Assembly: GCA_002812745.2 (NCBI GenBank)
Contig: NCSJ02000037.1
Span: forward strand, 124,001 to 188,000
Direction: 5' to 3'
Length of the DNA stretch: 64,000 nucleotides
Origin: Scytalidium lignicola
Taxonomy: Eukaryota > Ascomycota > Leotiomycetes
The position numbers were made by a program, and so were the translations under genes. This document shows positions 24,416-36,499 of this stretch, piece after piece; the stretch's first letter is position 1; each line of letters starts with the position of its first letter. The notes beneath the pieces are model-generated. The model was not told where the DNA came from and did not search any database. It saw nothing but the letters and a program-made list of their open reading frames with translations.

Positions 24416-26080
24416 TGACATTCCAAAGCAGCCGACCCAGCTCACCATGCCTTTTTTCTACCCACGAAAGGCTCTTCAGTGTGGACTCTAAGGTATCCCA
24501 ATCGGAAATATTTAAAGCCTGAGTCAATTCTCGAAGCAGGGTCACAAACAGGGACTGATCCGCGCAAGTCTGAGAAGCCATCCCTCCGAAGAAGACTGAC
24601 CACAACACAAGAGGGGAGAGCATTGTCTTTATATCGACATGGCATAAACAGCTTCGGAGTCTTGTGACGAGATCAGCCTGATCGAGTTCAGGATCAACAG
24701 AATGGTCGATGACTGTAGTCAAATAGATCTGAATTCCGAGGCAGCATGATGCATACATATTTTGTTGCACTGGATCTCTTTCTATTAAGCTTGAAGTGCT
24801 CAGTCGACTTCGAATCCAGGTCGTTACTGCATCCACAACGACTCGGTCGATCTTCGTCTCATCTTCACTTGCCTGGTTCATCGCAGCCGTCAATGACCTC
24901 GCCACTTTGAATGAAGCAATCAAATGTTCGTCAAACCCTCCAAAATCTGTACTCCTTCCAAGATAGTTTACTATACTGGAATAACGTGACGGATCTGTGG
25001 GTTGGCATTGACTAGTGGACTCCTTAGCCCATGGGAAATATAGCTTAAGAGATGTTCCGTCGCAGCCGTGAAGATCGGCTCTAGATTGCGACTTAGTGGC
25101 TGTCCTGAAAGAATGATTTTGAGGTATCTCTTACATGTGAATCAAGGTGTGCAAGCCGTCATCTAATTTGGATAATCCTCCTCTGAGTCCTACCATTTTT
25201 CTGAGTCCCCTCATGTGAGAGCCCCAATTTGTCAAGTTAAGCGAAACCCCCTACATTCCATATCGTGTCAGTCACAACAACTGCACGCACAGAGGACAGG
25301 CAGAGAAATTTACCTCTTCAATTGCTAGAAGTGTGACAGCAGTGATTGTTTCATCGGACAAACCAGATTCAGTATCGGACAACCTCTCACTAATCGTACG
25401 TACAGCATCCCTTCTGAGGATGTATCTGTATGATGAGAATCTATTACCATCTGTTACGTCCATATGAAGTGATGCGACACAAAGCAGGGAGCGCAAAACC
25501 GCAGCGTCAAAAAGACCCATTCGCAGCCATCTCGATCTAGGACACTGAGATAATTGATTGTTGTGTTCCGCCGTGCTGGTGCATATTTCATGGACAACCT
25601 CGGTTGCATCTTGAACGCAATGAGCATAACCACATTTGATGAACTGGGAATAAATAACTTACATCGATGTAATACAGTATACATAAACGGCTTCATCTCA
25701 ATTGGAAGTTTATCCGATCCGCCTAGTGGTAGAGAAGGGTGAGGTGGGAGCGCCATCTGCTGGGAAAACACGTTCGTATTGGAGCTTAAATCCTGGCTAA
25801 CGACGCCCGGCCGATGATTTTCATTCTTTCTAAGTGCTTGCTTCCGCCGATAGTCTAACATGACATGAGTTCGAATGAGCTCTCGGGTGCCTGGTGCAGA
25901 TTGACTAGAGTCTGTTGCATTGATAAACGAAAACCGGTTCGCAACTCTACGTGTTCTCCGCGCCAGTTTCTTCTCCTCCTCCTCCCTCTTGCTGTGAAAC
26001 ACAATGACAAATGCGTTGCTGGCTTGATTAGTAGGTTCGGATCCAGTGTAATTCCTTTTTGCAGCACCTTGGGCTGGCAT
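24381..26080 (-). CDS. Fungal-specific transcription regulator (Fungal_trans_2-like), no zinc cluster seen
   Basis: Four exons: 26080-25663, 25609-25314, 25250-25135 and 25080-24381; 509 aa. This is the large ascomycete family with an N-terminal motif FSFINATDSSQSAPGTRELIRTHVMLDYRRK and a C-terminal all-helical domain like that of C6 regulators. Domain hallmarks: MGLFDAAVLRSLLCVASLH, LSDETITAVTLLAIEE, WGSHMRGLRKMVGLRGG and LSPLVLWSVFFGGMAS. No Zn(II)2Cys6 cluster is visible. Intron 3 is 54 bp if the acceptor is the CTAG before 25080; an AG 24 bases earlier keeps the frame but would leave a 30-bp intron. The last codons and stop lie in the adjoining ABC relic, so the native C-terminus may be lost. 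It is probably a regulator, but DNA binding is not shown. Confidence 0.8.
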
Positions 26081-27320
26081 GTTAATTGAATAGTCTCCTT
26101 GACACCACACAAACCCGGCAAATCAGGGACGACGATTGATGGCGGCTCGTAGCTTCAATAGTTTGAATATGGCTAGAGCGTTTGACCGATTTCCAGAATC
26201 AGCCCGACCTACAGAGGCTCAGGATATTCCTAAGCAATTGTGGTTCGGCGCACCTCTCTGAGCAGCTAAAGAGGTCTTGTCTCGTATTTTACATCCCAAA
26301 TCTCCGGATATAGTGATTATGAACAGAAAAGCTCATACATACTAAAGCCGATAGTACCAATATTCTCTGAAATGCACAAACGCACCAGAATTTAAAGGTT
26401 TAATAATCACAAAGAGGTTATCGAAACCACTTTGATCGACACATTTGTGTTGATTAAATCAGGCTAGTCCCGGTGACCATGAACCTCAAACGGAATAGCC
26501 CCTGAGTCAGCGTAATCCTTGGTCCACCCAGACAGCCAGTCTGCACTTTCTACCAATCTACTATATTACGCTTTAGGCTAGACGACTCGAGGTCAACACT
26601 GATCAATTATCTTAGCGCTTACTTGAATTTCTCTGCTTTCGTATTATCAAGCCATCAAAAGTTAAAGTACAACTAGGCCAGAGAATAACAGGATACTATG
26701 ATTAGGAGAAGTGAGAATACACAAAGACTAATAAAAGAAAGAGAGAGAAAAACGCCTGTTGGAACTGAGGCTGAATTCAAGAGGATTCTCTCTATGAAAT
26801 AGAGCATGATGACTTGAGTATTTCGGGTACAGACTACAGTACAAAAANCGTCTCCTTTAGGACTTATCTTAATGTGAATTCCAGCCCTACAATACAGAAA
26901 CCAAGGTTTAAAAATACCAAATCTTAACAGTCAGCTGGAAAGGCCAATGACCGAACATGTGTGGTGTAGGCTTGGCTGTTAGGATTATTAACCCTTCAGT
27001 CTCTAGATAGAATTATGCTCTCTCAATAAACGAGCTCGAACATAATGGGCTTATTAGATTACTCAGGATTGCTAATATGCTATCAAACAAAAATAGTTAA
27101 GGTCGTAGTCATCTGTCATAATGTCATAAGTCTTGGCAGAGGAATGGATTGCTGGTATGCTCTTGTACTATTACTCAGTAAATGGTTCAGAAGAGGTACA
27201 TTGTACACTGCATCAAATAGTAGCCAGTATATTCAGGATCGCAGCTGGTCAATTATTCATGGTAATTTTAAGGCCGGTTTGCCCCTATCGGCAAGTTTAC
27301 TTACTGCTGCATATATTCAC
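26081..27320. other. Intergenic region with no recognised feature
   Basis: Moderately AT-rich, with an N at 26848. Open frames at 27045-27344 and 27133-27324 overlap the 3' end of the cupin gene and show no motif. Confidence 0.5.
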
Positions 27321-27890
27321 CTAATCCTCTGTCCCTCTCTTTAACTGCTCCTCCGTAGCATACTTTCCCAGGAGCTCCTTTTTCTTTGCCACAATCTCGT
27401 CCCCTTTCTGCGCGTATAACGCATCCATATGTACCTTCACGTCTCCGACCTGATTAGTGTTCGTGAGCTCTCCGAGAACGGCAAGAAACACCATATTCTC
27501 CGGGGTTGGTATGCCGAATTCCTGATAAGTTCCGTCCCTCTGGGTTCCCCGCATAATCAGCATGGCGCGTTCGAAGTTCAAGCTTCCCGGCTCGAACGTC
27601 ACAGTGGTCTTTGTTTCCACATCCCCTGCTTTAAAAGTGTGAAGCTGTCCAGTCGGCACCGTCACCGATTCTCCTATTTTAAGTTCTCTTGGTTGTAAGG
27701 ACTTTTCAGAGTGGTCCGAGGCAGTATAGATGGTCAAGGAACCGCTCTTCAAAGTGAAGGTCTCCGAGAATTCGGTGTGATAATGTGCAGGAGTGGTGGC
27801 TCCTGGAGCTAGAACTGAAGACAAAACGGTACGTTCGTTGTGGTTCGACAGCGCTGACGTAACGATGGAGGGAACCTTGTCTGCTGCCAT
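27321..27890 (-). CDS. Cupin-domain protein
   Basis: Single exon, 189 aa, starting MAADKVPSIVTS. One beta-barrel cupin domain covers most of it: metal-site motif 1 as PAHYHTEFSETFTLKSG (two His and the Glu) and motif 2 as VPTGQLHTF with its His. That gives the usual three-His/one-Glu ligand set for Mn, Fe or Ni. The remainder, KVHMDALYAQKGDEI, is a helical C-terminal tail. Intronless and complete; the stop is followed by an ordinary AT-rich flank. Small single-domain cupins in fungi range from dioxygenases to isomerases and stress proteins, so no reaction is assigned. It is a free-standing gene with no operon-like neighbour. Confidence 0.88.
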   Translation of the reverse strand: MAADKVPSIVTSALSNHNERTVLSSVLAPGATTPAHYHTEFSETFTLKSGSLTIYTASDHSEKSLQPRELKIGESVTVPTGQLHTFKAGDVETKTTVTFEPGSLNFERAMLIMRGTQRDGTYQEFGIPTPENMVFLAVLGELTNTNQVGDVKVHMDALYAQKGDEIVAKKKELLGKYATEEQLKRGTED

Positions 27891-29564
27891 AATGACTGAA
27901 TAAGGATGTCAAAAAGGAGGGGAAAAGCAAGGTTATGGGCGATTTCCATTTATTAACCTGGGTAGTCCGGCTGAATTTATACCGCAAGAGCTCTCCTAGT
28001 GCACAAGGAAATTATATATATTTCCCAATGTTCCCACATAGGACATAGCAAAAAGTTTGGAAGTGTTAGTTCTGGGTATAGGTTACGGGCGTTTAGTGAT
28101 TACTCCCTGGCCACAGACGGCTGGAATCTGAGCGTCACTACTATGCCGTAAAAGGCTTACAATCGTTGGGGCTAACCTCATCAGGATCACATACTATTAG
28201 TATTACCAACACATGGGAGCTGGTGGAAGAGCTTTCGCCAACTTTGACTTTACAAAACTATATATTTATCAGCCGGTCCTTGACAGCGGACTATCTCCGT
28301 TAGTTATGATAGAAAAATGGGAGTTAAATAACACACATTTACGTTAAAGCTGCGAAGTACTCAACTTCACTGCCTTACATAGAAGCGCAAATCATTGTCG
28401 AAAATCTTGTTTAGCACCTGTCCAGCTTCATGCAGAGGAAGCTTATGGACAGAGTATCGAACGGTCTCTAAAATTTGCGTTATTCCTTCCTCTTGATAAT
28501 ATCTTGACTTATTCTTGACGGTTGTCCGTTACAATAACAACCTTCGAGGTATTTGAATGGAAGTCGCAGTGGCTATGGACCTGGTGAGGGGGAGTAAATG
28601 TTATCTCAGAGCCCCTTCAAGAAGCTGTCTAGGACGGCAATTCGATTCGTGCCATTATCCACAATACTTCTGTTGATTAGAACGGACGACCAGCTGGTAT
28701 TGACAATCAAAGATTGGCGCTCATGGCTCTAGAACGAATGCTCGTGGTTACATTGAAGCCGCAGCCATTGAAAACACATGGCACGTGAGAGATAAACAAT
28801 TCGTGTCTATGTCGGCTCCATAAAAGTCATCTCGAGTGCTGTAGCGGAATAGCTAGCCTTGTAAAGACGGTCTTGATTTTGGATAAAGATTGATACAACT
28901 AAATCCGAAATACAAATATTCAAATGAGAGAATTTGCATTGAAAAGTCGCACACCAAGCCAAGGGAGATTCTGCTGAACAAGTGCATGATAATTAGTGCT
29001 AAACATTTTATAGGTTCCTACCATTCTCACACCTTAGCCCGAGCCCAGGTTGAGGTGTTCTTCAATCAACAATTTTTTAGAGCTATCTTTAGACTCGAGA
29101 TCACACATATGAGCCCAAAGTTGGTTTGAAGGCGTATCTTTCGACAAAGTTAATAGTATTATCGCTATTAGGTATTATATGTGCTCCCATGCAGCTATTC
29201 TAATATTTGGAGTCCTAAAACGGGTGTTTTCTATTTCCATCTTTATATTTGAGATGTGGGCGAGCAAGACCTGCCAAGTGTGAACGCTATACTGCTTGAA
29301 ACAAAGCCAAATCAATATTAATGTTTATATTATAATAACTGGTTTTAGCTTTCAGATTTTTTTNCTATTATTCTCTTTAGTATTCTTTGCGCTGATTTTG
29401 TTTTGCGTTTTTATTGTAATTATAACATATGATTTAATATTCACACAAATCTACAAAAAANGTCAACCAGACCTGAGAGAAGTTATTTCTAGTGGGGTAG
29501 GTTAAGCATGCACTGCACTTTTCACCTTTGCAACTCTAAAATAAGACGAGTTATACCCAAAATC
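27891..29564. other. Gene-free region
   Basis: About 1.7 kb without a supported gene. It contains the cupin promoter and, at 29290-29460, T-rich sequence with unresolved bases at 29364 and 29461. No repeat or relic was recognised. Confidence 0.45.
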
Positions 29565-30626
29565 ATGACATCTGTAATCTCTACAAACCCTCATACGCCT
29601 CTCATTTCCGCTCTTACAACCTTTTATACTCTCCTTACAGACCTTTGCTACGTATCCCCCTCTGATCTCGTCCTTCCTTCGATCACCACTAGACGACATC
29701 CTCCTAACACCATAAATCGTGCTGCAGCACTACGCCACGGATTTAGCAACGCAGCAGTGGACTTAGCGTACCAGATACCATATATTACCAGCGATTCTTA
29801 TGAATTTGATGGCAGTACCGTATGTCTGTGTTATATCATACCACCTGGTAAAGAAATCGTACCAACACATGGCATAGTGCCAGATGATGGTATTGAGGAG
29901 GACGAAGTCGGAGAAGAGCCATGGGATTTTGCGCGTGACCCAACGTATCAGGAGAGAAATGATATTTTTACAGGGCATAATGCTCTTATGTTAACGAGAG
30001 GTTTATTATATGGAAAAGAATTGGTATATGATCTTGATAAACGTATGTTANTTTTTTTNCTCTTTCTCTCCACTATTTTTTTTNAATATTATTAAATACT
30101 TATTTGTAAAAAATCATTGTTTATTTACACCAGAATTCAATTATAAATAGGCACGATCACAGCGTGGAACCATATAGATACCCCAGAACCATGGACAAAC
30201 GTACCCGCTTATGAGATGACTTCTTGGGAAAATCCGCTTTACCAATGGATCTATTCGTTCTTAACCTTATCTTTCCTTCCTTTTAATGAATCTCTTCTTT
30301 TTCCTCTACCTCCAGTAGAAGAGCGCGGCTACAATGGGGTTAACCCTACTGAACGCGATCTAATATCATGGGAAAGGGCTATGAATGTACGAGTGAAAGA
30401 AAGAGAGTTTGAGGATGTTTATGTTTCTTGTGGGTGGAATGGAGATGCTGCTAATAAGTTGGGAAGTGACATGACAAATAACGGGCAGAGTAGTAGTAGA
30501 GTCTGGGAAAGGCTAGAGGAAGCTCGGAAAGAGGTTGTGAAGCATTTTCGAGGTGATGAGTTTGAAAAGATGAGCAAGGAATGGAAGGAAAATGTGTACG
30601 ACAAAATTCCGTTTAATTATGCCTAA
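29565..30626 (+). CDS. Hypothetical protein, 317 aa, acidic centre
   Basis: Two exons, 29565-30042 and 30151-30626, with a 108-bp intron whose T-rich interior contains three unresolved bases. The splice (AAAC|GTATGT...AAATAG|GCACG) keeps the frame and joins DLDKR to TITAWNHIDTPEPWTNVP. ATG 29565 gives MTSVISTNPHTPLISALTTF; the frame is open a little further upstream but only with a non-ATG start. I do not recognise the family. Visible features: RHGFSNAAVDLAYQIPYI, an acidic stretch DDGIEEDEVGEEPWDF, a Trp/aromatic-rich middle ENPLYQWIYSFL and a charged helical C-terminus WERLEEARKEVVKHF. No signal peptide or clear TM segment. Two long collinear exons with a good splice suggest a real, possibly lineage-restricted gene. 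Confidence 0.68.
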
Positions 30627-31511
30627 ACGTTTGCCTGTTTAGTTGGTCTTTGGTATTTTCAATTGACTATTAACTTTATGAGAGCTAAATTCAAGTGCCC
30701 GTCCGAAGCCGTTAACTCATATCAAATGCAAATTCCGTTCTTAGCGTAACAAAATTTTGCAAAATTTGTCGTTCGGTATTGTTTAAATTGTGCAATAATT
30801 GCCGTGGGCGGCATACTATTTGATGCTCACGGGTTGGTAGGGCCTTGCATAATTAAAAGACTGGAGAGTCTGACTAGGAGGATATAACCAGTGATTACCA
30901 TGTTGAAGTTAAGCGATTCCTAGAAATATTAGTAGTAAAAAAGGAATCATTCTCCTAGAATTTTAAATTTGTATTAGGGTATGATGATATGTGATTTTAA
31001 ACTTCATTACACAATTAAAAAAAAATAAACTTACTCAGTTGTGTCCACTTCCTAGTCCTTGCGGGGGTAAGTACACACACGCGACGCATGCAAAGAATTA
31101 CATTAAAATCATTAGATAATTATAATCATACATAATTCCAACATTACATATCCCACATTATTAAAAGTCCCTATAGGCAATTATGATGAAATTCTAAGAG
31201 ATCTGAACTATGAGCTTCATATGCGCCCTCAACAACCTTATCTTACTCCTTGTCAATGCAGCGTAACGAGGCATGGTCTTCGAGTGAACAATCATTCATA
31301 TCTTCGGGGAAAAGTAAATCACAGACGGGAATACAGCTATTCTGCATTTTCATCCTAAATATGCAAGACCAAAGCCACCAAACACAAAAATACACAGGGA
31401 ACGACTGTTAACTAGCATGGCATCTCCATCGTCCAAACAGCTTACAATCAACTCTCCTCTCTCCCATTTTCCGTTCGCCATTCTCATCACCATCATCCCT
31501 CCTCAAAGTCC
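30627..31511. other. AT-rich intergenic region
   Basis: 3' flank of the hypothetical gene and downstream region of the small LEA-like gene on the other strand. No coding signal. Confidence 0.5.
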
Positions 31512-31889
31512 TCAAATATTTTTCTGCTGTTCCTGCACTCCCTGCACCTGTCCCTGAATCTCTCCCTGAGGCACCTCCTCCTGCTGCTGCTGCTGTCTAC
31601 CCCCCAAGAGTTCACCAGCCGTATGTGCAACGCCCTTTGTCGTCTGTTCAGCAACATTTCCAAGCCCATGTACAGTCTTTCCAGCGACGTTTCCGACTTC
31701 GTCAACGGTTTTCTTGACTGCACCCGTGACAGAGCTTACGAGGCCGCCTTGGCCTTGGCCTTGGTCGTTGCCGGTGGATTTGGTTAGGTTGTCTAGGAGG
31801 CCTGAGTTAGCTAAAGTTAAGGATGATGGATGGTGATGGTTGAAAGGAGAATTAGAGAAGAAAAAAGAGGGAAATTACGGACCAGCCAT
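31512..31889 (-). CDS. Small hydrophilic LEA-like protein, Gln-rich tail
   Basis: Two exons: a 7-base first exon 31889-31883 (ATG GCT G) and 31801-31512, giving 98 aa beginning MAGLLDNLTKS. The centre has amphipathic repeats of LEA/stress-protein type: VTGAVKKTVDEVGNVAGKTV followed by HGLGNVAEQTTKGVAHTAGEL, that is Gly/Ala/Thr/Lys-rich 11-mer-like units. A QGQGQGG run precedes it, and a Gln-rich tail (RQQQQQEEVPQ...) ends the protein. Such proteins are intrinsically disordered and often dehydration- or spore-associated, but function is inference. The donor GTCCGT is weak, yet without this splice no ATG precedes the long frame. A very short first exon encoding MAG is known in fungal genes of this kind. 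Confidence 0.66.
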
Positions 31890-32807
31890 TTTTGTGATTA
31901 TTTGAAGGTCAAGTTGGTTGAATAGACAGGAGAATTGATGAAGGTTTATTTCCTTCTTGTAATTGAGTTTAATCTGCTTTTTTGGATCTCTCCACTTTGG
32001 AATTTAAATTAGAACAGAAAAGAGCCAAAAGCTATGTCCAAAGCGAAGTTCTAGTCCACTCTCTGTTCTGTCCTTAAGTCTTCTCAGCCACTCATGCCAT
32101 TGTTAAAGTTTACCTCCACTTCTACACTCCGATATAGCCGTAATGTAGAAGGTGATATCACTTGATGACAATCAGCTGGTGCATAGAGCGGGGTCCTCAC
32201 TGTAGCTAGTGAGGTGAACATGTGTGGATTCGATGAAGAAGATGTCTGGTAGACAAAAGCCACATAATAGTACTGCATATTCCAAAGCAAGTAGGGTCTG
32301 AAACACTCTTTAGCTCCAGTTTGATAGCGTATGCAAGTTTTCCTGCACACACTGCAGGCTGAGTTGATCCATGGCGTCAGATGGAATCTCCCATGCTCCA
32401 CCATTCGTGGAGTCACGCTGCAGCTGGATGCGAGGTGTCAAAATCCAGGGGACGTTGTACGTCATCCTCTTACCACCCGCCGCTGGCTTTGCATGTGCTT
32501 TTGATAAAAGGAGGTAAAGCGCAATACAATCTGCAGTGCTAGATAGGGACGGGAAGGTTAGCAAGATCAGTTGAAGTTAAGTCGATGCAGATCATGGCTT
32601 GGCGGTAGGTGGGGTGATATTTGAATTCGCATTTTTCAAATTTTTATATGAATCACGAATCAAATAAATCAAATATTTCGCTGTACTATTCAAAAATCAT
32701 AGCTTTCTGATTCGTCAGATCCAAGGGCTGGGACGCACACGTGCTAACACCTTAGGATTTGGCCTGAGCTAAAGGTACCTTACGTACGGAAGGGGGTTTC
32801 AATACAG
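31890..32807. other. Intergenic region before the transposon island
   Basis: Two overlapping minus-strand frames (32084-32416 and 32310-32564) have no motifs or splice support. From 32600 the composition becomes AT-rich. Confidence 0.45.
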
Positions 32808-33041
32808 TACTATCCCCCTAAATACTTCACACATACATGGGTCAAAACTGGGATTATTGCTAGGATTAGACTAGGATCGTGAGATTCTGAACAAGGACTG
32901 CAAAGACCTTATGAGCTCATTTGGGTAATATTCATAAAATAAAAGACTCACAGTGCAAGGGTTATGCAAAGATTTGAGCAAATGAGATCACGCAAATCAC
33001 ACTTTTGCCCTTCTATGTGTGAAGTATTTGGGGGGGTAGTA
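32808..33041. mobile_element. MITE-like element with ~40-bp terminal inverted repeats
   Basis: The left end TACTATCCCCCTAAATACTT continues through CACACATA; the right end read backwards is TACTACCCCCCCAAATACTT and continues CACACATAG. Similarity persists about 40 bp inward with a few mismatches (GGGTCAAAA versus GGGCAAAAG). The 234-bp interior has no coding capacity. TA at the ends suggests a Tc1/mariner-type target. It sits next to a decayed mariner-type transposase gene, though I could not show that the two share ends. Confidence 0.82.
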
Positions 33042-33149
33042 ATTAATGACTGGCGCACCCCCTGTATTGCCAACTATTCTGCCACCCAAATAAGGTAATT
33101 GCACAACGCTGAATTTGATTGAATTAAATTGATTGACTACCAGCCTGAA

Positions 33150-33560
33150 AAGCCTCCTCTCCTCCATATGACCTTCTAAATCCTTTGTAGCATAGTGTCA
33201 ATAAAGTGATTTATATGATTCTCAGTTGATATTTCATGGTCTTACATATTTACTATAACTTTCTTCAAATCCTTCAAATTCTACCCTTCATGTGGTTTCC
33301 TGTTTTATAGCAATTGCTTAAAGATCTTCCATATGTTCTCAATTGGATTTAAATTTAATAAGATTGATGGTTAATTAATTAAATTAATATAACACTTTAA
33401 TTGTACAACGTTACAAAACCCTTTATTCTTTAATGTATTCTTTTTGTTATGTATAAGGCTATTATCTTCTACATAAAAGAAGTCTCTTAATATATCAAAT
33501 ATCTTCTTTACTAGCTATGCCTTTATCTTAAATATTTCCTTTAATAACCTTTTTAGGATT
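33150..33560 (-). mobile_element. Tc1/mariner-type transposase relic, C-terminal part
   Basis: Minus-strand reading gives the end of a DDE transposase in a frame with stops: FVEDNSLIHNKKNT around 33450-33480 (the second catalytic Asp with the usual EDNAPIH context), then LNLNPIENIWKIFKQLL around 33310-33360, the SPDLNPIENIW block with the last catalytic Glu, followed by a stop-containing tail to about 33150. AT content is high and changes are of the C-to-T kind, as expected from RIP. The N-terminal half was not recognised. Confidence 0.75.
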
Positions 33561-33675
33561 TACTCAGCATATTTCTATTATGTGAAATCTTTACTTTTAC
33601 CTTCATATGAAACAAAATAAAGTTTAGATTTGAAGTTATAACTAATTGCAGTTCATACCATAATTGATTTATGGC

Positions 33676-34050
33676 CTAAATGAAATGTAAATTAAATGTA
33701 ATCAAGATTCCTTTGCTCTTCGCGCTTGTACAAAAGATGTTGTCTTCGGAGTATATGTCAGGGTGATTTATGCGCAGAGTGAAGAGAGACCAGTAGGCTA
33801 GGGAAGAGCAGATAGATAGCAGTAAAGTAGTAGTTGGGTAAGTATAAACTCGCTTTATGATTTCCTTGTTCTCTTCATTCCGAAAATTGATCTCTGACAC
33901 CGTCAGAGAGGAGGGGGAACTCCCCTCTTTATAGACAGGACTCAGCAGCTAAGGAGCGGCTAGGATTCAGACCCCTATCCTTCCCTTAACTTCACGTGAC
34001 TAGTATACAAGTAACCTGATAGTATATCTGAGCATATAATTATTTCATCA
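33676..34050 (-). repeat. LTR fragment, probably solo, minus orientation
   Basis: Read on the minus strand, this block matches the last ~240 bp of the window. Shared landmarks in the same order: TCACGTGAAG, ATAGGGGTCTGA, TCCTAGCCGCT, CTTAGCTGCTGA, a TATA box context GTCTATAAAGAGGGG, GTCAGAGATCAAT, and a CTACTACT run further on. TATA box plus downstream leader indicates U3-R-U5 structure. No coding part of a retroelement was found on either side, so a solo LTR is the simplest reading. Exact ends are not determined. Confidence 0.75.
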
Positions 34051-36499
34051 TAATATATTCTCCTCCTCTAATAATTAACATTATGATCTTAATGTTTTAT
34101 ATAATATATGAATCGTTTACCTTTATTGATTTTCGAGAAAAATAGTTTATAATTAAGAACATGATAATAATAGCTAAAACGCATAAGTGTAATCTATATA
34201 ATATCGAAAACATTGTGGACCCCCTTATGTAAGTCGTCACCTTTATTCTTCCTCTGATTGGTTTGTAAAAGCTGTTTTCGTTGATATTATTGGTTATTCA
34301 CAATTGTAAGTTATATTATTTTCGTAATGTGGCCATCCAATCAACCCTTTAGTTTACAGCCTTGGTATTCTCAGAGGTTATTAATAATATGGTATATATA
34401 GAATATCATACAGTTACTCACTTTTCCCTTTCTTCAGTATATTAGTTATCACATGTTTAGTTACTTGGAAACGTTATGCTCTTCAAGAACCATGATATAA
34501 TGTTGATTCCTCTTTTACGTATCCCTTTTGACATGCTTTTACATGTTCTTTCTGTTATGGTCTGTAAGCTTGTCTTTAATTGTAAGCTTTCCTTTATGCT
34601 TCTCAACATCTTTGAAATTATATAACTTAAAGTAATATACCTCTTAATTATAACATCTTAATTGTTAATAAAATAATAAGTAGAAGAGTTTGATATTATA
34701 TTCTTTCTTCCTTGCCTACTGGCCATTATACAGTCTGTAAGAAAGACTATCTTACTGAATATTTCCTTTGTTGATATCAGGATAGTTTGTATAATATTTG
34801 CTTAGACTATAAAGTATATTATTACTTCCTTTTATACTTTGTACACTTAAATACTAATGAATTGTAAAAATGTTATTGTCAAAATCAAGATTGAGTTATG
34901 CTAGAAGAGCTTAATATAAATACTTCACAACAAACTTGACAAGCTTATAATACTTTACTACCTTCAAATAAGAGAAGACAATTGAATTGATTTGTAATTC
35001 TTGTTTAACCAATGTAATTACATACTTTAAAGTTAATCCAGAATCATAAAACCTTTTCAATTACCCCTCTTACTGTCAAACCTCCTTTACCTCCTTTACT
35101 TTCTCCATCTTCTTTACTTTCTAGTACAGCCTTGAGTACAACTTTTACAAGTTTACAAGAACTTCCTCAGAAGGTAATATGATTATAAAACATGTTAAAA
35201 GGTTTTATATTTATATTTTGGCTTATTAAGCCTTATTACATAAGATAAATAAATGATGAATATATATATTGTAAAATGTTATTTTAGCTAGAGGAGATGT
35301 TCATAAGTTGTTATAAAAATAAGAAATTAGATTTAAAGTTATTTTGTAAGTTGCTTTAACTATTAAAAGACTTGTTTATAAAAGATAATCTATAAGTAAA
35401 AACATTTTGATCTTAAATAAGAAGATATAACTTTACTTTTGCTTTTACATTTGTAAATTATACTAACAATGAGTATATTAATGGTTAAGGAGGTAATATA
35501 ACTTATTTCTTGATTTATAATATATTATATCATTTACAAGGACTTTTAGATTTAGCTTATTCTTCAGAAATACTTAAATTCACTTAATTGTTCTTTTATA
35601 ATTTAGATTATATTATAAATGTTTAGTTTGATTAAAATCCTAAGTTAAATTAAATGTTATTATATAAGCTTTATATTATGCTTACAAGTTGTAACCCTTT
35701 TATTCACTTATACAAAATAGCCTTTGAATATATAATTGTATAACCAAGGTACTTTTAACTGAGTTTGAACTTTTGAATAAAATTAATTAAAGAAGATACT
35801 TATTATTTAAGGTGTATTAATCTTTTTATGTATGATAAGATTACTAAAATCATTCTTAAAGAATCCAGTGAATTCAAGTCTAGAGATATTATATTAGTTA
35901 ACTAGAGTAAAAGTAATAAGATATCTTAATTAATTTGAATTCTAACAAGTCATACTCTTTACATATTATTACATTATATATTATTATTCCTTTATGGTGA
36001 TTATAGTTGACATTATAACTTGGAATATCAGGATAATAATGAAAATAAACAGTTAACATAATAAATGTGGTTTTGTTATCATTTACACCTTTGAAAAAAT
36101 CAATTCTCTTTTATTTTTTACAGTTACTAACTCTTTTAGTAGTATGTTGTTGATTCTTATGTATGTTATAAAACTTATAAGCTTGATTAGCTTTATAATC
36201 ATCAAAATCAATTGTAAACTGATCTGTATCAATCTGTACATAATGCTTTACAGTTAAGGAATACAAATATAACTAAGTTAAGCTATTATATTATACTTCC
36301 TTTTATGTTTGTAAGGAGTAATTATTATATACAATAGTTATTTTAAGATTTAATAACCTTAATATGTTATTTTAAGAAACTTATATACTTTATTATTATG
36401 ATTATAAATCTTAATTAGCAAGAGATTTGAGATAATCTTCTTCTTAGCCAGTTGGCTATAGACTACTCTAATTTAGTTGTTTATGTTTTTGAGGTTAAA
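34051..36499. other. Very AT-rich, RIP-like decayed DNA upstream of the Helitron core
   Basis: Composition is extremely AT-rich with TA-rich dinucleotide bias. Probably the 5' part of the Helitron and other degraded repeats, but I recognise no protein fragment in it. Confidence 0.55.

Noticed and set aside
25105..25134. 30-bp intron in the regulator gene.
   Set aside because: Too short for fungal introns; a 54-bp version using the next AG keeps the same frame.
32084..32564. Two overlapping minus-strand frames before the transposon island.
   Set aside because: No recognisable domain and no splice sites that would extend them.
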